Shown here piece by piece: positions 27,085 through 36,308 of a stretch of DNA of 54,950 bases. This DNA comes from Lachnoclostridium sp. An131 (GTDB taxonomy: Bacteria; Bacillota; Clostridia; Lachnospirales; Lachnospiraceae): NCBI RefSeq assembly GCF_002160825.1, contig NZ_NFLI01000022.1:1-54950 (forward strand), written 5' to 3'. A program made the position numbers and the translations under genes. Position 1 is the first letter of the stretch, and each line of letters begins with the position of its first letter. Below the pieces are notes generated by a model, which saw only the letters and a program-made list of their open reading frames with translations, ran no database searches and was not told the origin of the DNA.

Positions 27085-27525
27085 ATGGATGCGATATACT
27101 GGCTGATTTTGATTATTGTACTGATTGTACTGGAAATCATCACGCTGGGACTTACGACGATCTGGTTTGCCGGAGGAGCGCTGGCAGGCTTTATTCTCTC
27201 TATGCTCAATGTGTCGCCTGTTCTTCAGTGGGCAGCGTTCTGTGCGGTTTCCCTGATACTGCTGTTCTGTACGCGGCCATGGGCTCTGCGCTATTTTAAC
27301 AACCAGAAAAAGGAAAAGACGAATGTGGACAGCCTGATCGGAAAAACAGCTGTCGTGACATCCGCGATTTCGAATCTGGAGGCGCAGGGAGAGGCTGTTG
27401 TGAACGGAGCAGCCTGGACGGCCCGGTCAGAGGAAGATTCTGTAGAGATCCCGGAAGGGACTCATGTAGAGATCGTAGCTGTGCAGGGTGTAAAATTAAT
27501 TGTAAAAAGGAAAGAGGAGGGGTGA
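27085..27525 (+). CDS. NfeD family membrane protein
   Basis: 146 residues from ATG 27085 (AAAGGAGAG site); an in-frame opening at 26908 overlaps the CPBP gene and is rejected. Two to three hydrophobic helices (IYWLILIIVLIVLEIITLGL; LQWAAFCAVSLILLFCT) precede a C-terminal OB-fold (LIGKTAVVTSAI, GEAVVNGAAWTARS). This is the short NfeD form without the protease domain. It pairs with the SPFH gene 3 bp downstream, the standard NfeD-stomatin operon thought to organise membrane microdomains and protein quality control. Confidence 0.93.
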   Translation: MDAIYWLILIIVLIVLEIITLGLTTIWFAGGALAGFILSMLNVSPVLQWAAFCAVSLILLFCTRPWALRYFNNQKKEKTNVDSLIGKTAVVTSAISNLEAQGEAVVNGAAWTARSEEDSVEIPEGTHVEIVAVQGVKLIVKRKEEG

Positions 27526-27528
27526 CAG

Positions 27529-28464
27529 ATGCCGCAGATAGTAGGTACTGTACTTATTATTATTCTGATTATTTTCATTTTGCTGATTCTTGCTTCCTGT
27601 ATCAAGATTGTGCCGCAGGCACAGGCGATGGTAGTGGAGCGGCTCGGAGCGTATATGGGAACCTGGGGTGTGGGAATCCATTTCAAGGCTCCGTTTATCG
27701 ATCGGGTTGCCAGAAGAATTACCCTGAAGGAGCAGGTGGTTGATTTCGCTCCCCAGCCTGTGATTACGAAGGACAATGTAACGATGCGCATTGATACGGT
27801 TGTATTTTTCCAGATTACAGATCCGAAGCTTTTCGCTTACGGGGTGGAGAATCCGATCATGGCCATCGAGAATCTGACCGCGACGACTCTGCGGAATATC
27901 ATCGGTGAGCTGGAGCTGGATCAGACGCTGACCTCCCGTGAGGTGATCAATACAAAGATGCGCGCGTCCCTGGATGTGGCGACCGATCCCTGGGGCATCA
28001 AGGTAAACCGCGTAGAGCTGAAGAATATTATCCCGCCGGCTGCGATTCAGGATGCGATGGAGAAGCAGATGAAGGCAGAGCGTGAACGCCGTGAAGCGAT
28101 TCTTCGCGCCGAAGGCGAGAAGAAGTCTACGATTCTGGTAGCGGAGGGCCAGAAGGAATCTGCGATTCTGGACGCTGAGGCAGAGAAGGAGGCTGCGATT
28201 CTTCGGGCCGAGGCAAAGAAGGAAGCGATGATCCGCGAGGCAGAGGGCCAGGCACAGGCGATTCTGAAGGTACAGCAGGCCAATGCGGACGGCCTGAGAA
28301 TGCTGAAGGATGCCAATGCGGACAGCGCAGTGCTGCAGCTGAAGAGCCTGGAGGCTTTTGCAAAGGCTGCGGACGGCCAGGCGACCAAGATTATCATTCC
28401 GTCCGAGATTCAGGGATTGGCAGGTATGGTAAAGGCTGTCACAGAAGTGGCGAAGGAAAACTGA
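27529..28464 (+). CDS. SPFH/band 7 (stomatin-like) membrane protein
   Basis: 311 residues. One N-terminal membrane segment, then the SPFH domain (IVPQAQAMVVERLGAYMGTW; VNRVELKNIIPP) and a long Ala/Glu-rich helical coiled-coil (residues ~185-260; EGEKKSTILVAEGQKESAIL), ending in a short oligomerisation tail. It belongs to the QmcA/YbbK group, which forms large membrane rings and scaffolds proteases and lipid domains. It is translated from an AGGAGG site 3 bp after nfeD. Confidence 0.95.
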   Translation: MPQIVGTVLIIILIIFILLILASCIKIVPQAQAMVVERLGAYMGTWGVGIHFKAPFIDRVARRITLKEQVVDFAPQPVITKDNVTMRIDTVVFFQITDPKLFAYGVENPIMAIENLTATTLRNIIGELELDQTLTSREVINTKMRASLDVATDPWGIKVNRVELKNIIPPAAIQDAMEKQMKAERERREAILRAEGEKKSTILVAEGQKESAILDAEAEKEAAILRAEAKKEAMIREAEGQAQAILKVQQANADGLRMLKDANADSAVLQLKSLEAFAKAADGQATKIIIPSEIQGLAGMVKAVTEVAKEN

Positions 28465-28563
28465 TTTCAAAAAATGCAGGGAATGTGACTGCATATATGG
28501 CGGGGGCTGCTGCGCAGGGAGACTTGCGCGCAGCCTCCTTGTGGTACGGGGAGGCTTGCAGGT

Positions 28564-29763
28564 ATGGAACCAAAGCTTGATTTGACAAAGGAATACGGGC
28601 TGGTGCTGGAGGGCGGAGGAGCCAAGGGAGCTTATCAGATAGGAGCCTGGAAGGCCCTGAAGGAAGCAGGCGTCAAGATCAGGGGCGTGTCGGGAACCTC
28701 TGTAGGGGCTCTGAACGGAGCTTTGATTTGCATGGACGATTTGGAGCGCGCGGAGAATCTGTGGGCGAATATTTCTTATTCCCAGATCATGGATGTAGAC
28801 GATGAGCTGATGGGCAGGCTGTTTGACAAAACACAGAAGACCCCAGAGCTCTGGAGGGAGACTCTGAAGGAGGTCTTTCGGATGCTGGGGGTAGGAGGCA
28901 TGGACATCACGCCTCTCCGCCGTCTGATCGAGGAGAATATCGATGAAGAGGTTATCCGCAGCAGCCCCATGGACTTCTATTCCTGCACCTATTCCCTGAC
29001 AGATCGGAAAGAGCTGAATGTGGATATGAAGACGGTCCCGGAGGGGCAGATGAAGGATATGCTGCTGGCCAGCGCTTATCTGCCGGGCTTTAAGAATGAA
29101 AAGCTGCATGGAAAGACCTACGTGGATGGAGGAGCGACGAATGTGCTTCCCATGGACGTGCTCCTGGAGCACGGATATCAGGATCTGATTCTGCTGCGGA
29201 TTTTTGGCGTGGGCCGTGAGAAGCGTGTCAGCATTCCCGAAGGAGTCAGCGTGACAGAGATAGCTCCGGACGTCAATCTCGGCAGCACGCTTCAATTTGA
29301 CGCGGCCAGGAGCAGGCGGAATATGCGGCTGGGGTATTACGACGCTCTGCGTGTCATTTACGGCCTGCAGGGAAAAATATATTATGTTGAACAAACGCAG
29401 GAAGAGTGTTATTATTTAAAGCAATTGATACAGGCGGCGCCAGAGGCGCGGTCTTCCCTTCTGGAGGCGTATGAGCTCAATCAGGAACCGCCGCAGGAGC
29501 TGCGGGAATTTCTGGAGGTTTTGCTGCCGCTTCTGGCTGCGGAACTGAAGCTGCCAAAGGACTGGACCTACAGCAGCCTGTATCTGGCGATTTTGGAACA
29601 TACGGCCCGGCTCTGCAAGGTGCCCAGATACAGGGTATATACGGTGCAGGAGCTTCTGGAGGAGACCAGGGCCAGGATCCGGCAGGGCAGGCTTCCGGAA
29701 AGGCTTCCGGATTATGCGCGGCTGATTCTGGATTTGGCGCCTGGACATGAGGAGGAAGGATAA
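28564..29763 (+). CDS. Patatin-like phospholipase
   Basis: 399 residues. The patatin domain has the oxyanion loop [11 protein letters not shown], the serine nucleophile in GTSVGA (GxSxG) and the catalytic Asp in DGGATN. These enzymes are cytosolic or membrane-associated lipid acyl hydrolases with a Ser-Asp dyad. A C-terminal helical part (~residues 280-399) has no clear domain. ATG 28564 follows a GGGGAGG site; argF starts one base after its stop. Confidence 0.93.
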   Translation: MEPKLDLTKEYGLVLEGGGAKGAYQIGAWKALKEAGVKIRGVSGTSVGALNGALICMDDLERAENLWANISYSQIMDVDDELMGRLFDKTQKTPELWRETLKEVFRMLGVGGMDITPLRRLIEENIDEEVIRSSPMDFYSCTYSLTDRKELNVDMKTVPEGQMKDMLLASAYLPGFKNEKLHGKTYVDGGATNVLPMDVLLEHGYQDLILLRIFGVGREKRVSIPEGVSVTEIAPDVNLGSTLQFDAARSRRNMRLGYYDALRVIYGLQGKIYYVEQTQEECYYLKQLIQAAPEARSSLLEAYELNQEPPQELREFLEVLLPLLAAELKLPKDWTYSSLYLAILEHTARLCKVPRYRVYTVQELLEETRARIRQGRLPERLPDYARLILDLAPGHEEEG

Positions 29764-29764
29764 G

Positions 29765-30754
29765 ATGGATTTAAAAGGACGCGATTTTCTTACGCTCCGG
29801 GATTTCACGCCGGAGGAGATTGAATATCTGGTAGATTTGGCTGCGGAGCTGAAGGCGAGAAAGAAGCAGGGGATCGTGGAGCGGGATCTCAGAGGAAAAA
29901 ATATAGCTCTGATTTTTGAAAAGACAAGCACGAGGACGCGCTGCGCCTTTGAGGTGGCGGCTCATGATCTGGGGATGGGAACGACCTATCTCGATCCGTC
30001 AGGCTCCCAGATCGGGAAAAAGGAGAGCATCGCAGATACGGCCAGAGTGCTGAGCCGGATGTTTGACGGAATTGAATACAGAGGGTTTGGACAGGAGATT
30101 GTAGAGGAGCTGGCAAAGTACTCGGATGTGCCGGTCTGGAACGGCCTGACCAACGAGTACCACCCGACCCAGATGCTGGCGATGCTTCTGACGGTAAAGG
30201 AGCATCTGGGACGCCTGAAGGGCGTGAAGCTGGTTTATATGGGAGATGCCCGTTATAATATGGGGAATTCTCTGATGATTGCCTGCGCGAAGATGGGCAT
30301 GCATTTTACGGCCTGCGCTCCGAAGGCCTACTTCCCGAATCAGGAGCTGGTGTCCTGGTGTGAAGGCGTGGCGAAGGAGACGGGAGCGGAGATTACGCTG
30401 ACTGAGGATGTGGAGAGCGGCACAAAGGGAGCGGATGTGATTTACACCGACGTATGGGTTTCCATGGGAGAGCCGGACGAGGTATGGGAGACCAGAATCC
30501 GTGAGCTGTCTCCCTATCAGGTCAATAGAAGGGTCATGGAAAATGCGGGACCGCAGGCAATATTTACCCACTGCCTGCCGGCATTCCACGATCTGAAAAC
30601 TACGATAGGAAAGCAGATTGCGGAGAAATTCGGCATTACAGAGATGGAGTGCACCGACGAGGTATTTGAGTCCGCTCAGTCTGTGGTTTTCGATGAGGCA
30701 GAAAACCGCATGCATACAATCAAAGCGGTTATGGCTGCTACACTGGGGGCTTAG
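29765..30754 (+). CDS. argF: Ornithine carbamoyltransferase
   Basis: 329 residues from ATG 29765 (GGAGGAAGGA upstream); the 29747 start six codons earlier is less likely. The carbamoyl-phosphate site [11 protein letters not shown], the HPTQ motif (EYHPTQMLA), and the ornithine-binding HCLPAFHD are present. It joins ornithine and carbamoyl phosphate to citrulline. No other arginine genes are adjacent, so whether it serves biosynthesis (argF) or the arginine deiminase path (arcB) cannot be decided here. Confidence 0.95.
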   Translation: MDLKGRDFLTLRDFTPEEIEYLVDLAAELKARKKQGIVERDLRGKNIALIFEKTSTRTRCAFEVAAHDLGMGTTYLDPSGSQIGKKESIADTARVLSRMFDGIEYRGFGQEIVEELAKYSDVPVWNGLTNEYHPTQMLAMLLTVKEHLGRLKGVKLVYMGDARYNMGNSLMIACAKMGMHFTACAPKAYFPNQELVSWCEGVAKETGAEITLTEDVESGTKGADVIYTDVWVSMGEPDEVWETRIRELSPYQVNRRVMENAGPQAIFTHCLPAFHDLKTTIGKQIAEKFGITEMECTDEVFESAQSVVFDEAENRMHTIKAVMAATLGA

Positions 30755-30759
30755 CTGCT

Positions 30760-31047
30760 ATGCAGAAAAAGAAAAACAGGGTTGTCAGAGATCCTTATTA
30801 TCACTGGAAAATCATGAATATGGTTCTGGCCTGCGCGATTCTGATTCTGGCAGTTCTGGTTCTGTGCGGCAGGGAAGCAAAATATCTGGCGCCGGCAGCC
30901 TGTTTTCTCGGCGTGGTGATGTGCGCGCTGTCGGGGATCATGGAGCTGGCGAAGAGCAAGAGGGTAACAGGCTATCTCTGCTCTGTGTTTTCGGGGATTC
31001 TGGCGGTGGCGTTGATTTTTGATTTGATCCGGTCGTGGTTTTTATGA
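30760..31047 (+). CDS. Small membrane protein of unknown function
   Basis: 95 residues, a basic N-terminus (QKKKNRVVRDPYYHW) then three hydrophobic helices (about 21-40, 45-61 and 72-92). It lies 5 bp after argF and its stop overlaps the birA start by 4 bp, so it is translated as part of that run. No known domain is recognised. Confidence 0.75.
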   Translation: MQKKKNRVVRDPYYHWKIMNMVLACAILILAVLVLCGREAKYLAPAACFLGVVMCALSGIMELAKSKRVTGYLCSVFSGILAVALIFDLIRSWFL

Positions 31048-32120
31048 TAAAGGAAGAAATTTTAAAGGCGCTCCGTGCGTCGGAGGCTTACGTCTCCGGC
31101 CAGGAGCTTTGTGAGAGATTTGGCGTCTCCAGGACTGCGGTCTGGAAAGCGGTCACAAGGCTGAAGGAGGAGGGCTACGCGATTGACAGCGTCTCCAATA
31201 AGGGCTACTGCCTGAAGGAGCTTCCGGATGTGGTGACAGAGGCGGAGATCGGCAGCCGTCTGAAGACAAGGGTGATGGGAAGAAGCTGCGTCTGTTTTGA
31301 TACGACAGATTCTACCAATATCCAGGCAAAGCGCCTGGCAGAGGAGGGAGCGCCCCACGGCACCCTGGTCTGCGCGGAAAGGCAGACAGAAGGGAGGGGG
31401 CGCCGGGGAAGATCCTGGAGCTCTCCTCCGGGAGAGGCTGTCTATATGAGTCTTCTGCTGCGCCCGGAGATCCGTCCGGAGCATGCTTCCATGCTGACAC
31501 TGGTGATGGGGTTTGCAGCGGCCCGCGCCTGCAATGAGCTTCTGGGCCGAATGACAGAGCCTGGCATAGTGGAGCCCGGAAGGGCGGAGACGCGGGCGGA
31601 GGATGCGCCGCAGCCGGGAGAGATGCTGCTGTCAGGGAAAACGCTGCGGATCGGGCTGAAATGGCCCAACGATCTGGTGCTGGACGGCAGGAAGGCTGCC
31701 GGGATTCTGACGGAGATGAGCGCGGAGATTGACTGCATTCATTATGTAGTAATCGGTGTCGGCATCAATGTAAACACGCAGATCTTTCCTGAGAGCCTGA
31801 CTCAGGCGGCGTCTCTGCGCCAGGCGGCAGGCAGGCCGCTGATGCGCTCAGAGCTGATCGCTCTTTGTATGGAATATTTTGAGGAGTATTACGGGCAGTT
31901 TGAAGAGACGGAAGACCTGAGCAGTATGAGAAAGGATTATGAAGAGCTTCTGGTGAATAAAGGACGGCAGGTACAGGTACTGGAGCCGGGAAACGAGCAC
32001 ACGGGGACGGCCCTTGGGATCAATGACCAGGGCGAGCTGCTGGTAAGGCTGTCCGACGGACGAATTGAGCAGGTCTATGCAGGCGAGGTATCGGTGCGCG
32101 GCGTCTATGGGTATGTATAA
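31044..32120 (+). CDS. birA: Bifunctional biotin-protein ligase / biotin operon repressor
   Basis: 358 residues from ATG 31044, overlapping the previous stop (ATGA); GTG 31035 is a weaker choice. An N-terminal winged helix (SGQELCERFGVSRTAVWKAV) is followed by the ligase core: GRGRRGRSWSSPPG (biotinyl-AMP loop) and KWPNDLVLDGRKAAGIL. The C-terminal SH3-like domain ends the protein. It charges biotin onto carboxyl-carrier proteins and represses biotin genes. A ~30-residue Glu/Pro/Ala-rich insert (about 170-200) before LKWPNDL is longer than usual and probably a surface loop. Confidence 0.94.
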   Translation: MIKEEILKALRASEAYVSGQELCERFGVSRTAVWKAVTRLKEEGYAIDSVSNKGYCLKELPDVVTEAEIGSRLKTRVMGRSCVCFDTTDSTNIQAKRLAEEGAPHGTLVCAERQTEGRGRRGRSWSSPPGEAVYMSLLLRPEIRPEHASMLTLVMGFAAARACNELLGRMTEPGIVEPGRAETRAEDAPQPGEMLLSGKTLRIGLKWPNDLVLDGRKAAGILTEMSAEIDCIHYVVIGVGINVNTQIFPESLTQAASLRQAAGRPLMRSELIALCMEYFEEYYGQFEETEDLSSMRKDYEELLVNKGRQVQVLEPGNEHTGTALGINDQGELLVRLSDGRIEQVYAGEVSVRGVYGYV

Positions 32121-32143
32121 AAAGCCGGGAGGATGAAAAGCAG

Positions 32144-32482
32144 ATGTATCAGGATAATGTAGTGCTTTGCGGCGCAAATTCTTATGAGGAGAAATATTAT
32201 TTTAACGAAGATTTTTCGGCCCTGCCGGAAGCGATAAAAAAAGAGCTCAAGATCATGTGCGTGCTTTTTGTGTCAGAGGTGGGAGGAATCCTGCTTCTGG
32301 AATTTGAGGAGGACGGGACATTAATTTTCCAGGTATCCAGCCGGGAGGACGACTTCTTTTTTGACGAAATCGGAAGCGGCCTGAAGATAAAGGAGCTTCA
32401 GAAGGAAAAAGCGGAGCTTCTGGCTTCCCTGGAGCTGTTTTATAAAGTATTTTTCTTGAATGAGGAGATTGAACATGCATAA
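32144..32482 (+). CDS. Conserved Lachnospiraceae-type protein, probably DUF6145
   Basis: 112 residues, soluble and acidic, with no membrane segment. The start YQDNVVLCGANSYEEKYYFN and the segment LPEAIKKELKIMCVLF look like a small conserved family (DUF6145, from memory). The function is unknown. GGGAGG site ahead of ATG 32144. The end overlaps the lgt start by 8 bp, so it is coupled to lgt. Confidence 0.75.
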   Translation: MYQDNVVLCGANSYEEKYYFNEDFSALPEAIKKELKIMCVLFVSEVGGILLLEFEEDGTLIFQVSSREDDFFFDEIGSGLKIKELQKEKAELLASLELFYKVFFLNEEIEHA

Positions 32483-33377
32483 CGAACTTTTTTCCATCGG
32501 ACCATTTACTGTATACGGCTATGGGCTGATGATTGCAATTGGTATTTTTGCGGCTTACTGCCTGGCAGAATACCGGGCCAGAAGGCTTGGGCTGGATGAC
32601 GAGAGGGTCTTTGGGCTCACGATTTGTGCCGTCATCGGCGGCATCATTGGAGGCAAGGTTTTGTATTACCTTACGGTTCTGCCTCAGATTGCGGCGGATC
32701 CGTCTCTGCTTTATCGGGATCTGATGGAAGGCTTTGTGATTTACGGCGCACTGATTGGCGGCTTTGCGGGAATTGTGCTCTACTGTCGGAGATGGAAAAT
32801 GAATGTGCCAAGTTATCTCGATCTGGCGCTTCCCTCAGTAGCGCTGGCTCAGGGCTTCGGGCGGATAGGCTGCCTTCTGGCAGGCTGCTGCTACGGAAGG
32901 GAGACAGACTGCGCGTTCAGCATTGTTTTCCAGAATTCGGCCTACGCGCCTAACGGAGTGCCGCTGATTCCGACGCAGATCATATCCAGCGTGCTGGATT
33001 TCCTGCATTTTGGGTTCCTGATTCTCTTTGCGAAAAAATGGAAGAAGGGAGAGGGACAGGTAACAGGTCTCTATTTTGCGCTGTACAGCGCGGGACGCTT
33101 TATCCTGGAATTTTTCCGGGGCGATCTGGAGCGTGGAAACGTAGGAGCACTGTCCACCTCTCAGTTTATCGCAATTTTTGCGTTTATCTTTGGTGTAGTG
33201 CTGTTTTTCTGGGCAGGAAAGCATGGCGGCGCAGGAGCGGAGGCTGCTGAAGCCTCAGAAACAGAGGAAACAGCAGAGTCTGTAGAAGTCTCAGATTCAG
33301 AAGAAGCAGCAGCGGACTCGGAGCAGGCAGAACAATCAGACGCTGCAGAACAGGAAGAGGAAGATGAACAATCTTGA
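32475..33377 (+). CDS. lgt: Prolipoprotein diacylglyceryl transferase
   Basis: 300 residues from ATG 32475, placed 7-8 nt behind GAGGAG; the 32460 start is less likely. Multi-pass membrane enzyme that attaches diacylglycerol to the lipobox Cys of prelipoproteins. Visible are the YG-x-x-I segment (YGLMIAIGIF), the GGFAG loop, the signature GRIGCLLAGCCYG and the ...ALYSAGRFILEFFRGD segment. The last ~50 residues are a very acidic Glu/Ala/Ser tail not needed for catalysis and uncommon in the family. The stop overlaps the next gene. Confidence 0.96.
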   Translation: MHNELFSIGPFTVYGYGLMIAIGIFAAYCLAEYRARRLGLDDERVFGLTICAVIGGIIGGKVLYYLTVLPQIAADPSLLYRDLMEGFVIYGALIGGFAGIVLYCRRWKMNVPSYLDLALPSVALAQGFGRIGCLLAGCCYGRETDCAFSIVFQNSAYAPNGVPLIPTQIISSVLDFLHFGFLILFAKKWKKGEGQVTGLYFALYSAGRFILEFFRGDLERGNVGALSTSQFIAIFAFIFGVVLFFWAGKHGGAGAEAAEASETEETAESVEVSDSEEAAADSEQAEQSDAAEQEEEDEQS

Positions 33378-33612
33378 AAGAAAGGCACAGGTTTTTTTGT
33401 ACGCTGCCATTCTTCTGGCATTGACAGCGGCAGACTGGAGCTGGTACGCGCAGCGTTTTCCAAATGAGAGCTTTGTGCTCCAGCTGCCCTTTATCCAGGT
33501 GGTATTTATACTTTGGGTGGCTGCGGCTGCGGCCTGCTTTCTGGCCAGTATCCTGCTGTTCTGGAAAGCCAGAAGGGAGCAGCAGACACACAGGCGCAGG
33601 CACAGGCGTTAG
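33364..33612 (+). CDS. Small membrane protein of unknown function
   Basis: 82 residues with two hydrophobic helices (about 9-23 and 43-66) and a strongly basic tail (KARREQQTHRRRHRR). It overlaps lgt by 14 bp and precedes dusB by 19 bp. No known domain; topology suggests both ends inside. Confidence 0.65.
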   Translation: MNNLERKAQVFLYAAILLALTAADWSWYAQRFPNESFVLQLPFIQVVFILWVAAAAACFLASILLFWKARREQQTHRRRHRR

Positions 33613-33631
33613 CGGGAAAGGGTATCGGGAT

Positions 33632-34594
33632 ATGTCATTAAAAATAGGAAATACAGAGCTTGCAGGTTCTGTGATACTGGCGCCTATGGCAGGGGTAAGC
33701 GACCTGCCATTTCGTTTGCTCTGCCATGAGCAGGGAGCAGACCTGGTCTGCATGGAGATGGTCAGTGCAAAGGCGATTGCATACCGCAACCGCAATACCC
33801 GGAAGCTGATGCAGATTGATCCGGCGGAGCGTCCGGTTTCACTGCAGCTTTTCGGATCAGAGCCTGAGCTGATGGCAGAGATTGCAAAAGAAATAGAGGA
33901 AGAGCCGTTTGATATTCTGGATATCAACATGGGCTGCCCGGTTCCGAAGATTGTGGGAAACGGGGAAGGCTCGGCGCTGATGCGTGACCCGAAGCTGGTG
34001 GAACAGATTATCAGCAAGGTGGCGGGGGCCATCAAAAAGCCGGTCACAGTAAAGATTCGCAAGGGCTTTGACGATGCCCATGTGAATGCGGTAGAGATTG
34101 CGCGGATCGCGGAAGGGTCCGGAGCAGCGGCCATCGCGGTTCATGGGAGGACGAGAGAGCAGTATTACTCCGGAAAAGCAGACTGGGATATTATCCGCCA
34201 GGTGAAGGAGGCGGTCTCTATTCCGGTGATAGGAAACGGGGATGTGGATTCGCCCCGGAAGGCCAGGGCCATGCTGGAGGAGACGGGCTGCGACGGTGTG
34301 ATGGTGGGCCGGGCGGCCAGAGGAAATCCCTGGATTTTCCGTCAGATTCGGGAATATCTTATAAATGGCAGGGAGGAGCCAAAGCCTTCCCTGGAAGAGG
34401 TGCGATCTATGATGCTGCGCCATGCGCGCATGCAGGTAGAATACAAGGGCGATTACACGGGGATCCGGGAGATGCGCAAGCATGTTTCCTGGTATACGGC
34501 AGGACTTCCCCATTCAGCCAGGCTGCGGGCAAGGATCAACAGCGTGGAAAGCCTGAAAGAGCTGGAAGAAATCTTGACAATCGGATTCTGTTAA
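33632..34594 (+). CDS. dusB: tRNA-dihydrouridine synthase B
   Basis: 320 residues from ATG 33632; the frame also opens at 33464 inside the preceding gene, which is rejected. FMN-dependent enzyme that reduces uridines in the tRNA D-loop. The start LAPMAGVSDLPFRLLC, the NMGCPVPKIVGNGEGSAL catalytic loop (Cys as proton donor), the IAVHGRTREQYYSG segment and the GVMVGRAARGNPW phosphate-binding motif are present. It precedes greA, a common Firmicutes arrangement. The greA promoter overlaps its last codons. Confidence 0.96.
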   Translation: MSLKIGNTELAGSVILAPMAGVSDLPFRLLCHEQGADLVCMEMVSAKAIAYRNRNTRKLMQIDPAERPVSLQLFGSEPELMAEIAKEIEEEPFDILDINMGCPVPKIVGNGEGSALMRDPKLVEQIISKVAGAIKKPVTVKIRKGFDDAHVNAVEIARIAEGSGAAAIAVHGRTREQYYSGKADWDIIRQVKEAVSIPVIGNGDVDSPRKARAMLEETGCDGVMVGRAARGNPWIFRQIREYLINGREEPKPSLEEVRSMMLRHARMQVEYKGDYTGIREMRKHVSWYTAGLPHSARLRARINSVESLKELEEILTIGFC

Positions 34595-34602
34595 GATATA
34601 AT
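34574..34602 (+). promoter_or_regulatory. Full-consensus sigma-A promoter for greA
   Basis: TTGACA (34574-34579), 17-bp spacer, TATAAT (34597-34602). Both hexamers are perfect and lie across the dusB stop codon. The leader to greA is ~150 nt and has no clear riboswitch. Confidence 0.93.
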
Positions 34603-34760
34603 ACTGTGAATGTTTCTGAAGGCTTTCAGGGGCGCAGGTTCAGACAGGAGACCGGGCCTGCTCCACTGGAATCAAAAGAACAGGTTACAGGAATAAACGG
34701 GACAGAAAGAGATATAATGAAATAGATTGGAAATAAGAAACAGGAAGGATGTAAAGGAAC

Positions 34761-35243
34761 ATGAGTGGGAAGAAAAATTTGCTGACTTATGAGGGACTGA
34801 AGAAGCTGGAGGACGAGCTTCAGGATCTGAAGGTAGTGCAGAGAAAGGAGATTGCCCAGAAGATCAAGGAAGCCAGAGAACAGGGTGATCTGTCTGAGAA
34901 TGCGGAGTACGATGCAGCGAAGGATGAGCAGCGGGATATCGAAGCGCGTATCGAGGAGATCGAGAAGATTCTGAAGAATGCCGAGGTTGTAGTTGAGGAT
35001 GAAGTGGATCTGGACAAGATCAGTGTTGGCTGTGTGGTCAAGGTCCTTGATGTGGAGTACGATGAGGAAGAGGAGTTTAAGCTGGTAGGCTCTTCCGAGG
35101 CGGACAGCCTGAATGGGAAGATTTCCAACGAGTCTCCGGTAGGAAAGGCTCTGATCGGGGCGCGCGTAGGAGATACGATCCAGGTGGAGACCCAGGCCGG
35201 AATGATAGAGTATAAGGTGCTGGAGATTCAGAGGTCAAAGTAA
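34761..35243 (+). CDS. greA: Transcript cleavage factor GreA
   Basis: 160 residues, full length. The N-terminal coiled-coil with the acidic tip (LSENAEYDAAKDEQ) enters the RNA polymerase channel to trigger transcript cleavage, and the C-terminal FKBP-like domain includes the usual ESPVGKALIGARVGD. ATG 34761 sits behind AGGAAGG/AAAGGA. In many Clostridia lysS follows greA directly; here greA is followed by a terminator and an AT-rich accessory block. Confidence 0.97.
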   Translation: MSGKKNLLTYEGLKKLEDELQDLKVVQRKEIAQKIKEAREQGDLSENAEYDAAKDEQRDIEARIEEIEKILKNAEVVVEDEVDLDKISVGCVVKVLDVEYDEEEEFKLVGSSEADSLNGKISNESPVGKALIGARVGDTIQVETQAGMIEYKVLEIQRSK

Positions 35244-35312
35244 TCATGAAGTATTATGTAGCGAGATAAAGAGCTGTTACCTGCGAATTATATTGAGAAG
35301 CTGATAATGTGG

Positions 35313-35357
35313 GCACTTTTTGAAGGGAAAATTTTCAAGAAGTGCTCTCTTATTCTT
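35313..35357 (+). terminator. Terminator after greA
   Basis: 12-bp stem (35313-35324 / 35334-35345, one G-U pair), 9-nt loop, followed by TCTCTTATTCTTC. The rest of 35244-35419 holds no gene. Confidence 0.7.
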
Positions 35358-35419
35358 CACGTATAAACAGCAATAGCGGCTGCGCCTGGCTTGTAAAATA
35401 GAGCAAGGGGAGATGGTGT

Positions 35420-36148
35420 ATGCAGGTGCTTGTGATACCGGATATACATTTGAAACCATATATGTTCCGGATAGCAGAAGAATTGTTGGAAAAGGGCTGC
35501 GCCGGACAGACAGTGTGTCTCATGGATATACCAGATGACTGGGGGAAAGAATATAATATTGAATTGTATGCCGAGACGTTTGATGCTGCGATTACATTCG
35601 CTAAGAAATATCCGGATACATTATGGGTATATGGAAATCATGATCTTAGTTATATCTGGAATGAGCGAGAGAGTGGATATAGTGTAATGGCTGCCTGGAC
35701 AGTTCGGAAAAAACTATTGGAATTAAAAAGAGCATTGCCGGAAGGCAATGAAATGAAATATATTCATATAATTGATAATGTACTGTTTTGCCATGGCGGC
35801 GTTATGGATTACTTTGTGGAAAATATAGTGCCGCCTGATCTGTATCATAATGCTGAGCAGGCGATTGATTTCATTAATGGATTGGATCACGATTCTATGT
35901 GGAATGATATGTCACCTGTCTGGTACCGGCCGCAGTATTCAAAAAGAAAGCTGTATAAGTCAGATGAGATTCTGCAGGTTGTCGGACATACTCCGGTTGA
36001 GCACATATTCCGAAGTGGAAATATTATTTCCTGTGATGTATTTTCTACATATCGAAATGGGGAACCGATTGGGACGCAGGAGTTTTTAGTAATTGATACG
36101 AAAACGTGGAGATTCCATACATACAGAAGTAAAGATGTATCCCGTTAA
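35420..36148 (+). CDS. Calcineurin-like metallophosphoesterase
   Basis: 242 residues. Metallophosphatase motifs in order: DIHL (residues 9-12), the DD pair (IPDDWG), GNHD (WVYGNHDLSY), HGG (FCHGGVMD) and GHTP (VVGHTPVEH). It should be a two-metal phosphoesterase of the Ser/Thr-phosphatase or ApaH-like kind; the substrate is unknown. The gene is AT-rich compared with greA before it and opens the accessory block. GGGGAGATG upstream of ATG 35420. It is separated from the LysRS gene by 160 bp that contain a promoter, so it may not belong to the same transcript. Confidence 0.88.
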   Translation: MQVLVIPDIHLKPYMFRIAEELLEKGCAGQTVCLMDIPDDWGKEYNIELYAETFDAAITFAKKYPDTLWVYGNHDLSYIWNERESGYSVMAAWTVRKKLLELKRALPEGNEMKYIHIIDNVLFCHGGVMDYFVENIVPPDLYHNAEQAIDFINGLDHDSMWNDMSPVWYRPQYSKRKLYKSDEILQVVGHTPVEHIFRSGNIISCDVFSTYRNGEPIGTQEFLVIDTKTWRFHTYRSKDVSR

Positions 36149-36207
36149 ACCTGGTTTTGTTTCTCGGACATGGAAATTAGCTGCGGAAATTCAAGAATGA
36201 TTTATCC

Positions 36208-36236
36208 TTGGCATTTAATATGTCTTCTGGTATACT
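36208..36236 (+). promoter_or_regulatory. Sigma-A promoter for the class I LysRS gene
   Basis: TTGGCA (36208-36213), 17-bp spacer, TATACT (36231-36236). The leader is ~66 nt and contains no T-box hallmark. Confidence 0.8.
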
Positions 36237-36308
36237 AAATATCATATGTATGTTACTGACTAAAATACAGTCTTGAAATAATTGGAAAGAGATAAGGGGA
36301 GGATAAGA

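Noticed and set aside
28465-28563. Terminator between the SPFH and patatin genes
   Set aside because: A GC-rich imperfect hairpin exists but is followed by only two T, so I did not call it.
27496-29394. 632-residue open frame on the - strand
   Set aside because: It is antisense to the NfeD, SPFH and patatin genes, has no domain or proper ribosome site, and is a codon-bias shadow.
36237-36308. T-box leader before the LysRS gene
   Set aside because: The leader is only ~66 nt, with no specifier stem, no AGGGTGG-type T-box sequence and no terminator.
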